This document shows, piece by piece, positions 32,645 to 42,147 of a DNA stretch of 64,000 nucleotides. The notes below the pieces were generated by a model. That model ran no database searches. It worked only from the letters and a program-made list of their open reading frames with translations, and was not told where the DNA came from. Origin of the DNA: SB15 sp964639245 (GTDB lineage Bacteria > Chloroflexota > Anaerolineae > Aggregatilineales > J027). The position numbers and the translations under genes are program-made. Each line of letters opens with the position of its first letter. The stretch's first letter is position 1. The stretch is taken from contig CAZXCU010000017.1 of the NCBI GenBank assembly GCA_964639245.1, positions 44,292 through 108,291 on the forward strand, in the 5' to 3' direction.

Positions 32645-35389
32645 CTATTTTTTCAACCATTCTTTGGCGATCTTGGGCAGGTTGGCGATGACCCCGCGCT
32701 GGACTTTGACTTCCGGCAAGCTGTCAATGAAATGCTGTCCATAGGGTTTGGATGTCATGCGTTTGTCTAGGATGACCACCAGACCTTTGGCATTTTCCTG
32801 ACGGTTTAACTGGTCAAACCCCTGCCGAAATTGGATGATGGCATCGGGAATCATGTACCCCTTAAAACTGTTATCGCCATACGATTCGGAACGCGCCGCA
32901 AAAATTGCATCGGTGGGGGGCGAAAAGGGCAGGCGAATCATCACAATCACCTGGAGCTGCTCATCCAGATTTTCCCAGTGCGAAAATGTTCCCATCAACA
33001 CCGCTTTTTCAGTGGTGTTAAAGCCATCGGACATGGAATCGCGGGTGATGGCATGGGCTTCGTCATACACCATGATATTGCCAAGTGCCAGGCGCGGTGC
33101 GGTGTTCTGGGAAGTTTCGCGCAATTGCTGGAAACTGGTGAACAAACACAGCATCTTGCCCTCTGTCACCGTCGCCAATTCGATGATGGCACGCTCGACC
33201 ATTTCTCGATAGGGAACCCGTTGATTCGGTTCGGGGATGTCGGTGGGCAGGAAAATGAGCGTGTTGTCTTTGTGCTGGAAGCGGGCGGGCATGATGGCGG
33301 TTTTCATAGTGCCGGTGTTCAGACGGTCAATAAAAAAATCGAAGGTTTGTAACGTCCGCAGCGTGGCACTGGTCAAAATGGCCGATTTTTTGGCTTCCCA
33401 CAGATTTTTTTGCAGCAGTCCGCCTACCCGAAGCGGCGCGGTAGACAATTCAACCTGATTATTAAACGAACTGCTATACAGCACCCAGTAAATCGTATTT
33501 TTGGCGGGTGCATTGACAAAACGCTCTAAAAACAGGTGCGAGAGTTTAAGTTTGGAGGAGGCGGACTGGATACTTTCGACCATATCCTCATAATTTTGAA
33601 TGTCGTAACGCGCCACCAATTGCCCCAGCGCATTGACAATTTTATCCAGGGATGCGCTGAGGGTATCCAGATAGTCTTTTAAATCATCCCATGCCGCACG
33701 GACATCGTTCCATGTATCATGTTTGCGGGTTTCGTCCGTGATGCGAATTTGACGGGTAAACGGGCTGCTTTCTTCATCCCGAAAGGCGCTTTGCAGGATT
33801 CTATCAAAGAAGCGTTCGACCAGTTTTTTCATCTGTTTGCCCGCGTCCGCCATATCCTGAAAATAGGTTTCCATTTTCTGATAGGCTTTGTCGGGCAGCG
33901 AGTCTAAATCCACCAGAATATTTCGCAGCAAGCCTTTGTTGATATTGCCCATATTGGCGAGACTATCCAGCAGGCCAACGCGGTCTACCATTTCCTTGAG
34001 GCCGTAGGTCAGATTTTCTTCCAGCAGGTGGGCTTCATCCACAATAATATAGCGATAATCGGGAATAACATCGGCTTCATGGGAAAGCAGCAAATCATGG
34101 GCGACCACCAGCAAATGGGCGGCTTTGGCACGCTGTTGGGCTTCATAAAAGGGCGACCCGACTTCTGGTTCATGCCAGCTGTCATATTCCGAAATGCGCT
34201 GCCATGCCCCACGTTCGTCTGCGCCGCGCAAATTGAGTTCGCTGCGTTCCCCCCGCCCACCTTGATGCAACCAGACGAGGACTTTTGCCAGCATTCGTAG
34301 TTCGTCAATCGTGGTGGCTTTGTGACGGCGCAACGCGGCTAATTTCCGTGGGGAAAGATATTCATTCCGATGTTTGATCGCGGCGGTTTGAATCGGCATC
34401 CCCAACGCATTTTGCAGAAAGGGAATTTCGCGGTTCAGTAGCTCCTCGCGGCGGCGGGGGGTGGCGGCGGCAAGGATAATTCGCTCGTTATTTTCAATTG
34501 CCCATTGGGCGGCGGGGAGTAAATAGGCCAGCGCTTTGCCTGTGCCAATCGGCGCTTCTACCATGAGATGCGTGCTGGTGTTAAAGGCTGCCGCGATGTG
34601 CCGTGTCATCTGAATCTGGCCTTCGCGTACCTGATAATGGGCAAGGTGATGGGCGAGTTTGCCCGATTCCTGAAAATCCGCGCTGAGGGCATCGATGTTG
34701 AGGGATGTGGGGGGAGATTTGGGTTCAAGCGGAGTCCATGCGGTGGAGTCTGGCTTAAAATCAAACACCATCCGTCCGGGGCTGGTTTCGCCGCGTTCGT
34801 GGCGCAGTGCCAGCGCATCCTTCAGCACCACCCCCACCGGCCAAAAAATTCCTTCGCTGTTTTCGACGATTTCTTCTAATAAGCTCAAAGGCAGGTCAAA
34901 CAGGCGCTGCCACAACTGGCGATAGACCTGCCAGCCCGCTACGGCATCATCAAAGGCACGGTGGGCGTTGTTGAGTTGTAAATTGAAGGTTTCGACCAGC
35001 GTATTCAAGTTATAGCGCGGGGAAGTGGGCAGCAAAATCGTCGCTAAATCGAAGGTGTCGAGCCGTAAATTGGTTTGGGCGACCCTGTGTTTTTCCAGCA
35101 TCCCGATGTCAAAGCTGATGTTGTGCGCCACAATGGGACGGTTGCCGATGAACTGAACCATCTGGGGCAAAATTTCATCAATGAGGGGCGCGTTTTTGAC
35201 ATCGTTGTTGGTAATCCCCGTCAGGCTGACCACCGCAGGCGGAATCGGAATGACCGGATTCACCAGCGTTTGAAATTTATCAATAATCTGGTCATCTTTG
35301 CAAAGCGCGAGACCGACCTCAATAATCTGATCTTGGTTGGGGTCTAGCCCGGTGGTTTCGAGGTCAAGGGCTATGAGTTCGCCGCGCAT
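32645..35389 (-). CDS. dinG: DinG-type helicase with N-terminal DnaQ-like 3'-5' exonuclease
   Basis: 914 residues. Residues 1-165 are a DEDDh exonuclease: D9 and E11 (LDLETTG), the HNISFD block near residue 98 and HRAFDDA near 143. The rest is a superfamily 2 XPD/DinG-like ATPase with Walker A GTGKA near 286 and DEAH near 450. The region between Walker A and DEAH has no Cys, so the Fe-S cluster of E. coli DinG is absent, as in the Firmicute exonuclease-DinG proteins. In Staphylococcus aureus such a protein behaves mainly as an exonuclease. Role: DNA repair or R-loop/overhang processing in the cytoplasm. GAAGG precedes ATG 35389. Confidence 0.9.
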   Translation of the reverse strand: MRGELIALDLETTGLDPNQDQIIEVGLALCKDDQIIDKFQTLVNPVIPIPPAVVSLTGITNNDVKNAPLIDEILPQMVQFIGNRPIVAHNISFDIGMLEKHRVAQTNLRLDTFDLATILLPTSPRYNLNTLVETFNLQLNNAHRAFDDAVAGWQVYRQLWQRLFDLPLSLLEEIVENSEGIFWPVGVVLKDALALRHERGETSPGRMVFDFKPDSTAWTPLEPKSPPTSLNIDALSADFQESGKLAHHLAHYQVREGQIQMTRHIAAAFNTSTHLMVEAPIGTGKALAYLLPAAQWAIENNERIILAAATPRRREELLNREIPFLQNALGMPIQTAAIKHRNEYLSPRKLAALRRHKATTIDELRMLAKVLVWLHQGGRGERSELNLRGADERGAWQRISEYDSWHEPEVGSPFYEAQQRAKAAHLLVVAHDLLLSHEADVIPDYRYIIVDEAHLLEENLTYGLKEMVDRVGLLDSLANMGNINKGLLRNILVDLDSLPDKAYQKMETYFQDMADAGKQMKKLVERFFDRILQSAFRDEESSPFTRQIRITDETRKHDTWNDVRAAWDDLKDYLDTLSASLDKIVNALGQLVARYDIQNYEDMVESIQSASSKLKLSHLFLERFVNAPAKNTIYWVLYSSSFNNQVELSTAPLRVGGLLQKNLWEAKKSAILTSATLRTLQTFDFFIDRLNTGTMKTAIMPARFQHKDNTLIFLPTDIPEPNQRVPYREMVERAIIELATVTEGKMLCLFTSFQQLRETSQNTAPRLALGNIMVYDEAHAITRDSMSDGFNTTEKAVLMGTFSHWENLDEQLQVIVMIRLPFSPPTDAIFAARSESYGDNSFKGYMIPDAIIQFRQGFDQLNRQENAKGLVVILDKRMTSKPYGQHFIDSLPEVKVQRGVIANLPKIAKEWLKK

Positions 35390-35463
35390 GGTAAGCCTTC
35401 TTTCTTACAAGGGATATGAGATTGGGATTATACCATGTGATGCGGCGACTCTGGATTTTTGAT

Positions 35464-37107
35464 TTACAGCAATTCCTCTTGGGTATGGTCGTGGATGATG
35501 ACCCGTTCGGCTTGTTTGAATGTGCCATGCTGCGGGGGCATATCAATTTGCGCCCCTTCGAGCAATTGTTCTATGGTGAAAATTTGCAGTTTGCGGTACT
35601 TTTTGCCCCACACAGGTGATTCATAGTAGCCAGCTTCAAGCGCTTCTTTTTCCATTTCTTTGCTCGGTGCTTCGAGGGTGATAAAAACACCGATGGCAGC
35701 CTTTTCGCGTTCGATGGTGCCGCGCAGTTCACGGATTTGAGGGCTTGTACCTTTGGGGGTTTTGACCTGCACGACAACCGTTTTTGCTGAGTCGCCATTG
35801 TCAAAAAAGCGAATCAACCCGTCAACGCCGCGATCTACCGATTTTTTACCCTTGCGTTTGCCCAATTCCCCGCCCAAAGGAATGGCGCGTACCAGTGACA
35901 GCGCCCAAAATTGAAACTGAAAGCGATCATCCAACATCAATTGACGTGCGCCCGCGATGGTATTGGGTTCACCTATCACCTCATAATCTATTTGGGGTTT
36001 GAGGGCAAACATATCACCCAGTCGATATTTCATGAGCGCCACGCTTAAATGGGTAATATCAATCCCCATCCATTGACGGCTTAATTTTTGGGCAGCAGCA
36101 ACGGCTGTCCCACACCCGCAGAAGGGGTCAAGCACAATGTCGCCCGGATGGCTGCTGGCTTCAATGATGCGCTCAAGCAATTTGATGGGTTTCTGGGTAG
36201 GATAACCGAGTCGTTCTTTAGCTTGTGATCCAATCGGCGGAATATCATCCCACAAATTTTGAATCGTTTCGCCCTCCAATTCATCCAGATAGCGCTTACG
36301 TCGTATCCGCCCCTCTTTGGAGGAAGGAAAATGTAACCGCCCTTCTTCGTCCCACTGCTGCATCGTTTCCAGCGAAATTGCCCAGCCTTTTTTGGGAGGC
36401 TTGTACCCTTTATATTCGTACATCAAATTCGGGCGTTCGGATGGGCTGGCAAGATTATCAATCTGATAGCGGCGACCCTCAGCATCGGTATGGCGAAATT
36501 GTTTTTCGATGTATTGCTGTTTGTTACCTTTATAAAGAGTTTTAAGGGGCGCATCGTCGGTTTTTGCATAATAAAGAATAACATCGGTTTGAACACCCCA
36601 CCGTTTGGCTTTTTTGTTGGTATGCCCACGCCCATAGGTTCTTTTCCAGATAATTTCACTGCGGAAATTGTCTGCGCCAAACACGGAATCAAGAATCAAT
36701 TTGAGATAGTGGCTGGAGGTCGTATCACAATGCAGATAGAGGCTGCCGGTTGGTTTTAAAACGCGATGCAATTCGACTAACCGCGCTGCCATCATCACTA
36801 AATAGGCAAGGGTTTTGCCAGCACCGAGTAATAACTTAAGGGCTTCAATCGTTTTGGCTACATTGTCAGGCCCTTTCAGCACCAATTCTCGATAGGTGCT
36901 GTCGGCATTTTCCCCCCAAGACCATGTATCCTTAAAAGCCACAATTTGCGCGTCGCTTTCTGTCCCCGCGTCATCCTTGAACAGCACATTGTAATCGTGG
37001 TTGCTGTTGAAGGGTGGGTCAAGGTAAATCAAATCCACCGATTCATCGGCAAGGTACTGCCGCAAAATGTCTAAATTATCCCCGTAATACAGTTTGTTGT
37101 CGTTCAT
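35464..37107 (-). CDS. Beta-class DNA methyltransferase fused to an Mrr-like nuclease domain
   Basis: 547 residues. The ATG at 37107 is preferred because GGAGGG sits six bases upstream; a GTG at 37122 would translate that site. The N-terminal three quarters are an N6-adenine/N4-cytosine methyltransferase of beta type: motif IV DPPF first (about residue 30), then the type III-like target region, and motif I VLDPFCGCGTA near 325. The C-terminal 150 residues carry DRGVDGLIRF and VVVQVKT, the D...QxK active site of Mrr/PD-(D/E)xK nucleases. One chain would thus methylate and cut DNA. No partner gene lies adjacent. A solitary restriction-modification enzyme against foreign DNA is the best reading. 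Confidence 0.85.
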   Translation of the reverse strand: MNDNKLYYGDNLDILRQYLADESVDLIYLDPPFNSNHDYNVLFKDDAGTESDAQIVAFKDTWSWGENADSTYRELVLKGPDNVAKTIEALKLLLGAGKTLAYLVMMAARLVELHRVLKPTGSLYLHCDTTSSHYLKLILDSVFGADNFRSEIIWKRTYGRGHTNKKAKRWGVQTDVILYYAKTDDAPLKTLYKGNKQQYIEKQFRHTDAEGRRYQIDNLASPSERPNLMYEYKGYKPPKKGWAISLETMQQWDEEGRLHFPSSKEGRIRRKRYLDELEGETIQNLWDDIPPIGSQAKERLGYPTQKPIKLLERIIEASSHPGDIVLDPFCGCGTAVAAAQKLSRQWMGIDITHLSVALMKYRLGDMFALKPQIDYEVIGEPNTIAGARQLMLDDRFQFQFWALSLVRAIPLGGELGKRKGKKSVDRGVDGLIRFFDNGDSAKTVVVQVKTPKGTSPQIRELRGTIEREKAAIGVFITLEAPSKEMEKEALEAGYYESPVWGKKYRKLQIFTIEQLLEGAQIDMPPQHGTFKQAERVIIHDHTQEELL

Positions 37108-37205
37108 CGTCACCCTCCACACCTTGCTAGTATAACATGAACAGATTTTCTAAGAAATACTGCTGGCTCAAGGGAGAATTTTAAGGTTTAAAATAAATCA
37201 ATCGC

Positions 37206-37234
37206 TTGACTATAGTGTTAGGATAAGGTAAATT
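37206..37234 (+). promoter_or_regulatory. Promoter of the TIR gene
   Basis: TTGACT (37206-37211), 17 bp spacer, TAAATT (37229-37234), about 60 bases before the start. The surrounding 150 bp are clearly more AT-rich than the flanking genes. Confidence 0.5.
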
Positions 37235-37295
37235 TTTAGTATTGTAATAGTTTCATGAACTAATAAATGAGTTGCAGTAAATTTTGGAGGGGAGA

Positions 37296-38114
37296 ATGAC
37301 TTTCACTGTCGAAACCAAAGACTTGCTTCAAACCGCACCGCCTTCCCGCGCCGAACATCAAAAACGGATCGAATTCATGGCAAAAATGCTGGCCTATGGG
37401 GCGGTCAATAACCGGTGGTCGCCGGAAATTGCGGTGCTGCGACGTGGCAATGTCGAACGCTGGTACGCGCAAGGCCACCAAGCCTATTCTAAAAATTTGG
37501 GGATGTATCTGGAACAAATCTGGAAAAGCAACTATCCCCCGATGATTTTCTTAGAAGCCTTTCATTACGTGAATCTGTGCTATGAGGATGGCAAAGGGCG
37601 GATTGTGCGGACACAGGGCGATGACCGCAGCGAACAATCGACGGTCTCTTCCTACATGCTGACCCCCAAAGCCTTTTCCCTACTGGACGCACCCGCCCAA
37701 GCCCCGAATGTCTTTATTTCACATCGCCAGGCGGAAAGTTCCGCGTTTGCCCTGCTGGTGTACTGGCGGCTCAAACATGCCGGGGCGCGTCCCTTTATTG
37801 ATAAAGATTTGCGCTTGGGGGATGACTGGGAAACCTTTTTGCAAAAAACGATTCAATCCAGCCAATATTTTGTGGCACTGCTGACCCCCCATGCGTGGGA
37901 AAAAAGCCCGATGTTGGAGAAGGAATACAGATGGGCAAAAGACGCGGGGGTGCAAATGCTCCCGGTCTGGCACAACGGGCTTTCCAAAAGCGAGACGCTG
38001 CCGCTGGATTTGAGCCGCAGCCAAGCCTACATTGTCGAAAAAGAAAATGCCCTCCATTACGATATTGCTGTGGATGCCCTCTTAACACGCTTAGGCTACG
38101 CAGTTCACAAATAA
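37296..38114 (+). CDS. Protein with C-terminal TIR domain and novel N-terminal region
   Basis: 272 residues from ATG 37296, which has GGAGGGGAG upstream. Residues 1-130 form a helical domain I do not recognise (EHQKRIEFMAKMLAYGAVNN, 'YPPMIFLEAFHYVNLCYEDGKGR'). Residues about 137-255 are a TIR domain: NVFISHRQAESS (box 1), PFIDKDLRLGDDWE, YFVALLTPHAWEKSPMLEKEYRWA with E208 or E210 as candidate catalytic Glu, then VQMLPVWH. There is no membrane segment. Possible roles are NAD+-consuming defence effector or protein scaffold. It lies directly upstream of the orphan-kinase operon but has its own promoter, and so does the operon. Confidence 0.85.
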   Translation: MTFTVETKDLLQTAPPSRAEHQKRIEFMAKMLAYGAVNNRWSPEIAVLRRGNVERWYAQGHQAYSKNLGMYLEQIWKSNYPPMIFLEAFHYVNLCYEDGKGRIVRTQGDDRSEQSTVSSYMLTPKAFSLLDAPAQAPNVFISHRQAESSAFALLVYWRLKHAGARPFIDKDLRLGDDWETFLQKTIQSSQYFVALLTPHAWEKSPMLEKEYRWAKDAGVQMLPVWHNGLSKSETLPLDLSRSQAYIVEKENALHYDIAVDALLTRLGYAVHK

Positions 38115-38120
38115 ACGCGG

Positions 38121-38149
38121 TTGTGTTGTACCCAAGGTGGGTGTATAAC
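38121..38149 (+). promoter_or_regulatory. Promoter of the orphan-kinase operon
   Basis: TTGTGT (38121-38126), 17 bp spacer, TATAAC (38144-38149). Predicted start near 38156, giving a leader of about 35 bases. Confidence 0.45.
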
Positions 38150-38190
38150 GGCAATTGGAAAAGCGTTACGCACACCTTACAATGGGGCGC

Positions 38191-40515
38191 ATGAACAACC
38201 TGTACGAACAATATGAACAAGCCACCATCCGAACCGTCCGCGATTTAAAAACCATCGCCAAGACGGTTTCTAAATTGTCGCTGCCAGAAATTGACCATCT
38301 GGTGGGGTTAATCGGGCGACTCGTGCCGGCGGGGAATGTGCCGGGTGTCATTTTGAACGGACTCGCACGCTTGCGGGGTCGCCCACTCCCCGAACAAACC
38401 CGTAAAGATGTCGATGCCCTGTTTATGGGGGTCGAACGTTTTCTGGATCAAGCGGTCTATCTGGGGATATTCGCTGGCCCGGCAATGGTCATTTACGCCT
38501 ATCAAAACATGCTGCGCTTGATTGGTCGTCACCCGGATGAATTTTTTCCCGAAGGCACATGGCAATATTATATTGATTATGCGCTGCGCGAAGACACCGC
38601 CCGCCACGCCAACGAAACGCACGGCTTTGATTCGATTCTGAACGAACATCATATTCGCCTCAGTCCACTTGACCGCATGACCGCGTGGACGATGGCTGCC
38701 ATCCACATTCTGCACCAATATGACCGCCTGTTAGAAAATGAGTGGCGCGAACGGGCCTTTACCTATCCCTTGCGGGAAATTTACCCGACGCTGTATAGCC
38801 AATGGGAAAAACAGCGTCCCTATGCACGCGGGCAGGATGTCTCGCAAGTGGACGATTATGCCTCGTACCGCCGCTTGAAATTTGACCGTTTTCTGGCCTC
38901 CGCTACCCAAAAACTGCCGGAGGACATCCGCCGTGCATGGCAAGCCCAACTGCAAGAAGCCATCAAAACCGACCTGCCCGCCTACCAGAAACAAATGACG
39001 ATTCTGGCGCACCTTGAACCAAGTCATTACCATGAAACACGCACGCCGATTGCCCTGTATAAAGCGCATGTGGGAATTATCTACGGAGGCCATTACTACC
39101 TGATTCCGATTTGTCGTGACAATGCGCCCCTGCCCGCCGATGTGCTGACCGTGCGAAGCCAGATTGCCAGTTTGATGCAAGATCCGGCGGAACACGACCC
39201 CGCCCATTTAATCCCCTTAACACAGGTGCGGCGGGCGGATTTTTCTAAAATGGACTTGAGCCTCCAGAAAGCGCTCAACACCCTCAAACTCACGCCGATT
39301 CTGCTGAATTTTGACCGTCGTTCATCTCACCAGCCGCTTGCCGAAATCCGTCAGGCAGAACGGGGAGTCGGGTCACATGCGCTGACCTTGTTTGATACCG
39401 GCGAAACGATGGTGTTTGACCTCTCACACATTTTTTTTGATGGGGCATTTGGCGCAGCATTGGCAGAAATTTTCACCAATGAGGCGCTGTCGTGGGCGGT
39501 GTATTTAACCTCGTTGGGGGCATCGGTACAGGTGGGGCAACGCCCCTATGCACCGCGTTTGTTTTTAAGCGACAGCGACCACGCGCAAATCGAAAAAGCG
39601 GAAAAAGTGGCGGTGGAAGTCAGCGCAGAGTCTGACCGGATTCATTTTGGCGCGATTCTCAAACTGCGGCGCTTGTTCAAACGGCGCAGCGATTTATTGC
39701 AATTGACCGTCAACGACCTGTTATTTTTGTATCGGGCGATCCACGCGGCAACCTATAAACCCAGTCCGCTGCTGGTCAAGAAATTACAGAAAATCAAAGA
39801 CAAAGACGTGGCAAAACTCGCCATCAACGCGATGAAGGAAAATGTCAGCCCGGCCTCAATGATTCCGGTGGATGCCAGTGTTCGTTCGCCGCGTGACCGG
39901 GTGTACCCGATGAGTTTTGAAGTCCCCTTAAAAGAAATGAAACTGCTTAATCTGCATAAAAATGCAGTAGACACCCTGAGCGCCTATCACCATGACCGTA
40001 ACCAGTATGAAAAATTCAACAAGGCGCAGCGCGATTATCTGTCGATTCTGGCGGCCTTCGGTCAAATGATGAACCAAGCCAAGCAGATTGCGCTCGCGGG
40101 GGAAAGTGCCAGCATCGGGACGATTAAAATGCTGGCACACCTGCCCAAACCGATTCAACGCATGATGGATGCCGTGCCTGCCCAGTTTGATGTGTTGAAT
40201 GATATTATCAAGGGGCGCGAGGTGTTTTCTAACGTTGGGATGGTCGCAAACGGCAGTAGTTTAACCCGCTTCATCACCGCCAAGGACGACAACAACAACA
40301 AAACCCTGATGTGGAGCATCCTCACCGACGACCAGCAGGTAATGCGAATTGGGCTACGCGATTTTCGTCCGCATGTTCGATTGTTGATTGAGGCGGGGGA
40401 ACGCGAGTTGGCGGTGGAAATCGTGCAGGATTATTTAAATATGTATGTGGAAGGCTGCAATCGGTATATTCATGAACTTTATGAGATTACGGTGGCTAGC
40501 CGTGAAACCCAGTGA
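38191..40515 (+). CDS. Large orphan protein upstream of two Ser/Thr kinases
   Basis: 774 residues from ATG 38191; ATG 38182 and TTG 38155 are in frame and possible, and no Shine-Dalgarno decides. It is mostly helical and soluble, without signal peptide. Landmarks: an N-terminal helical part (DLKTIAKTVSKLSLPEIDHL), a middle stretch ALTLFDTGETMVFDLSHIFF, DGAFGAALAEIFTNEALSWA that loosely recalls acyltransferase 'HxxxDG' sites, a Lys/Arg-rich region KKLQKIKDKDVAKLAINAMK, and a C-terminal about 190 residues likely forming a helical bundle. I recognise no family. Only 9 bp separate it from the first kinase, so it is probably functionally tied to it, as a substrate or effector (inference). Confidence 0.8.
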   Translation: MNNLYEQYEQATIRTVRDLKTIAKTVSKLSLPEIDHLVGLIGRLVPAGNVPGVILNGLARLRGRPLPEQTRKDVDALFMGVERFLDQAVYLGIFAGPAMVIYAYQNMLRLIGRHPDEFFPEGTWQYYIDYALREDTARHANETHGFDSILNEHHIRLSPLDRMTAWTMAAIHILHQYDRLLENEWRERAFTYPLREIYPTLYSQWEKQRPYARGQDVSQVDDYASYRRLKFDRFLASATQKLPEDIRRAWQAQLQEAIKTDLPAYQKQMTILAHLEPSHYHETRTPIALYKAHVGIIYGGHYYLIPICRDNAPLPADVLTVRSQIASLMQDPAEHDPAHLIPLTQVRRADFSKMDLSLQKALNTLKLTPILLNFDRRSSHQPLAEIRQAERGVGSHALTLFDTGETMVFDLSHIFFDGAFGAALAEIFTNEALSWAVYLTSLGASVQVGQRPYAPRLFLSDSDHAQIEKAEKVAVEVSAESDRIHFGAILKLRRLFKRRSDLLQLTVNDLLFLYRAIHAATYKPSPLLVKKLQKIKDKDVAKLAINAMKENVSPASMIPVDASVRSPRDRVYPMSFEVPLKEMKLLNLHKNAVDTLSAYHHDRNQYEKFNKAQRDYLSILAAFGQMMNQAKQIALAGESASIGTIKMLAHLPKPIQRMMDAVPAQFDVLNDIIKGREVFSNVGMVANGSSLTRFITAKDDNNNKTLMWSILTDDQQVMRIGLRDFRPHVRLLIEAGERELAVEIVQDYLNMYVEGCNRYIHELYEITVASRETQ

Positions 40516-40524
40516 GATTTTTCC

Positions 40525-42147
40525 ATGATTGATGCCTTAATCGGACGGCAGCTTGCCAACTATCGGATTGAGCGCCTCATCGGACGCGGGGGGATGGCAC
40601 AGGTGTATTATGGCACAGATGTCAAACTCAATCGCCCGGTAGCCATCAAAATTCTCGATGCGCGGTATCGGCATATTCCGACTTCCGCCCGCCGCTTTGT
40701 CCAAGAAGCCAGCGCGATTTCCACATGGCGGCACGAGCATATCATTCAGGTCTATTACGCCAATGACGAGGACGGCCTGTATTATTTCGCCATGGAGTAT
40801 ATTGACGGGCTGGATTTAGCCGAACTGCTCCGCCAATATCAAGCGGATGGCGAACTGATGCCCGCCGAAGATGTCATTCGCATCGGGCAGGCGGTTGCCA
40901 GCGCTCTCGATTATGCCCATGCGCGGGGGGTGGTACATCGGGATGTCAAACCGGGCAATGTGCTGGTCTCGCGGGATAACCGCGTCGTGCTGACCGATTT
41001 TGGGTTGGCGATGGACACCGGGCAGGGGTCTATCGGGCAAATTTTTGGCACGCCGCATTATATCGCGCCGGAACAAGCCCGCCGTTCTGCGGACGCAACT
41101 TCCCAATCGGATTTGTATTCCTTCGGGGTGGTGCTGTACGAAATGCTGACCAACCACGTTCCGTTTGACGATTTGACACCCACCAACTTAGCCTTGCAGC
41201 ACATCACTCAACCGCCGCCGCCCCCCCGTACCTTTAATCCCATCTTGAGCGCAGAAATCGAAAAAATCCTGCTCAAAGCCTTGAGCAAAGACCCGACTCA
41301 GCGTTACACGAACGGCACAGAATTGATGGATGTGCTGGAAAAAGCCCTGCGACGCAAACCCCGCAGCAAACCCCGCGAACTGCCCCCGATGCCCGCCAAT
41401 GTCGAACGTGAGATGTCGGCTAAATCGGTGGAGGAGCGCGTGTCGGCTTATAATCACAATACGATTGTCCGAGCGCCCAACAGCATGACCGTCCTGCAAA
41501 TCGCGCCCCCCAAAAGCCAGATGCGGGCTACCCCGCGTCAAAATCGCGGATTGCTGGCGAAATTTTTTTCCGCCTTGCTGGGGAGTGTCTTGATGCTGGC
41601 TGCCAGCGCGGGCGTATTATTTTTGCTCTTTCAGGCGGAGGATAACACGGCAGGACAATCCGCAGAAGCCGACTCCACCAGCACCCCATCGGCAGAAACC
41701 GCAGTCGTCACACAACCCACCGTCCAGACGGAGAATCTCGGGGAAGGGGTATCGCTGCTGTTTCGCTATAACGGGGAAAATTTTTACCTCATCAACACCA
41801 GCGCCCAGCCGATTAACTCACTGGGACGGCTGTTTTTTGAATCGGTCAACGCGCAGGACACGGTGATAGCGCGAATGTTTGCCTCCCGTTGGACAAATAC
41901 GGTGGAAACTTTGCAACCGACTCAGTGTTTTTCCGCCGAATTTTATGTGAGTGAGGAACTCCCCATCGCTTGTGAACGGCGGACTGCCTATGTGGCGGTC
42001 TCTGCAACATCGGATTTTTTGTTCTGGCAAAGGCAAAACGACGCGCAGGAATTTCGGGTGATTTTTATTGAACAGGAAATCGGGCGCTGTTCAACCGTTG
42101 AGCCTGACGAAAACACATGGGCGGAATGTCGGGTGAATCTACCATGA
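40525..42147 (+). CDS. PknB-like Ser/Thr kinase with one TM helix and an extracellular domain
   Basis: 540 residues. The kinase domain (about 13-278) is complete: glycine loop GRGGMAQVYYG, K42, HRDVKPGN at 138-145, DFG at 158-160 and the APE site. A proline/charged juxtamembrane segment precedes a TM helix at about 346-369. The last about 150 residues are outside, beginning with a T/S/E linker, and contain Cys residues (QPTQCFSAEF, LPIACERR, GRCSTVEP, WAECRV) that could form disulfides. It would act as a receptor kinase sensing an external cue. The stop overlaps the next kinase start (ATGA). Confidence 0.93.
   Translation: MIDALIGRQLANYRIERLIGRGGMAQVYYGTDVKLNRPVAIKILDARYRHIPTSARRFVQEASAISTWRHEHIIQVYYANDEDGLYYFAMEYIDGLDLAELLRQYQADGELMPAEDVIRIGQAVASALDYAHARGVVHRDVKPGNVLVSRDNRVVLTDFGLAMDTGQGSIGQIFGTPHYIAPEQARRSADATSQSDLYSFGVVLYEMLTNHVPFDDLTPTNLALQHITQPPPPPRTFNPILSAEIEKILLKALSKDPTQRYTNGTELMDVLEKALRRKPRSKPRELPPMPANVEREMSAKSVEERVSAYNHNTIVRAPNSMTVLQIAPPKSQMRATPRQNRGLLAKFFSALLGSVLMLAASAGVLFLLFQAEDNTAGQSAEADSTSTPSAETAVVTQPTVQTENLGEGVSLLFRYNGENFYLINTSAQPINSLGRLFFESVNAQDTVIARMFASRWTNTVETLQPTQCFSAEFYVSEELPIACERRTAYVAVSATSDFLFWQRQNDAQEFRVIFIEQEIGRCSTVEPDENTWAECRVNLP

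Noticed and set aside
35464..37122. GTG at 37122 as the start of the methyltransferase-Mrr gene
   Set aside because: This reading would translate the GGAGGG ribosome site that serves the ATG at 37107.
15673..38114. A single contiguous defence island from the type IIG enzyme to the TIR protein
   Set aside because: Housekeeping or metabolic genes (yebC-ruvC, LLM oxidoreductase, antiporter, dinG) lie in between with normal composition, so defence-like genes are scattered rather than one island.
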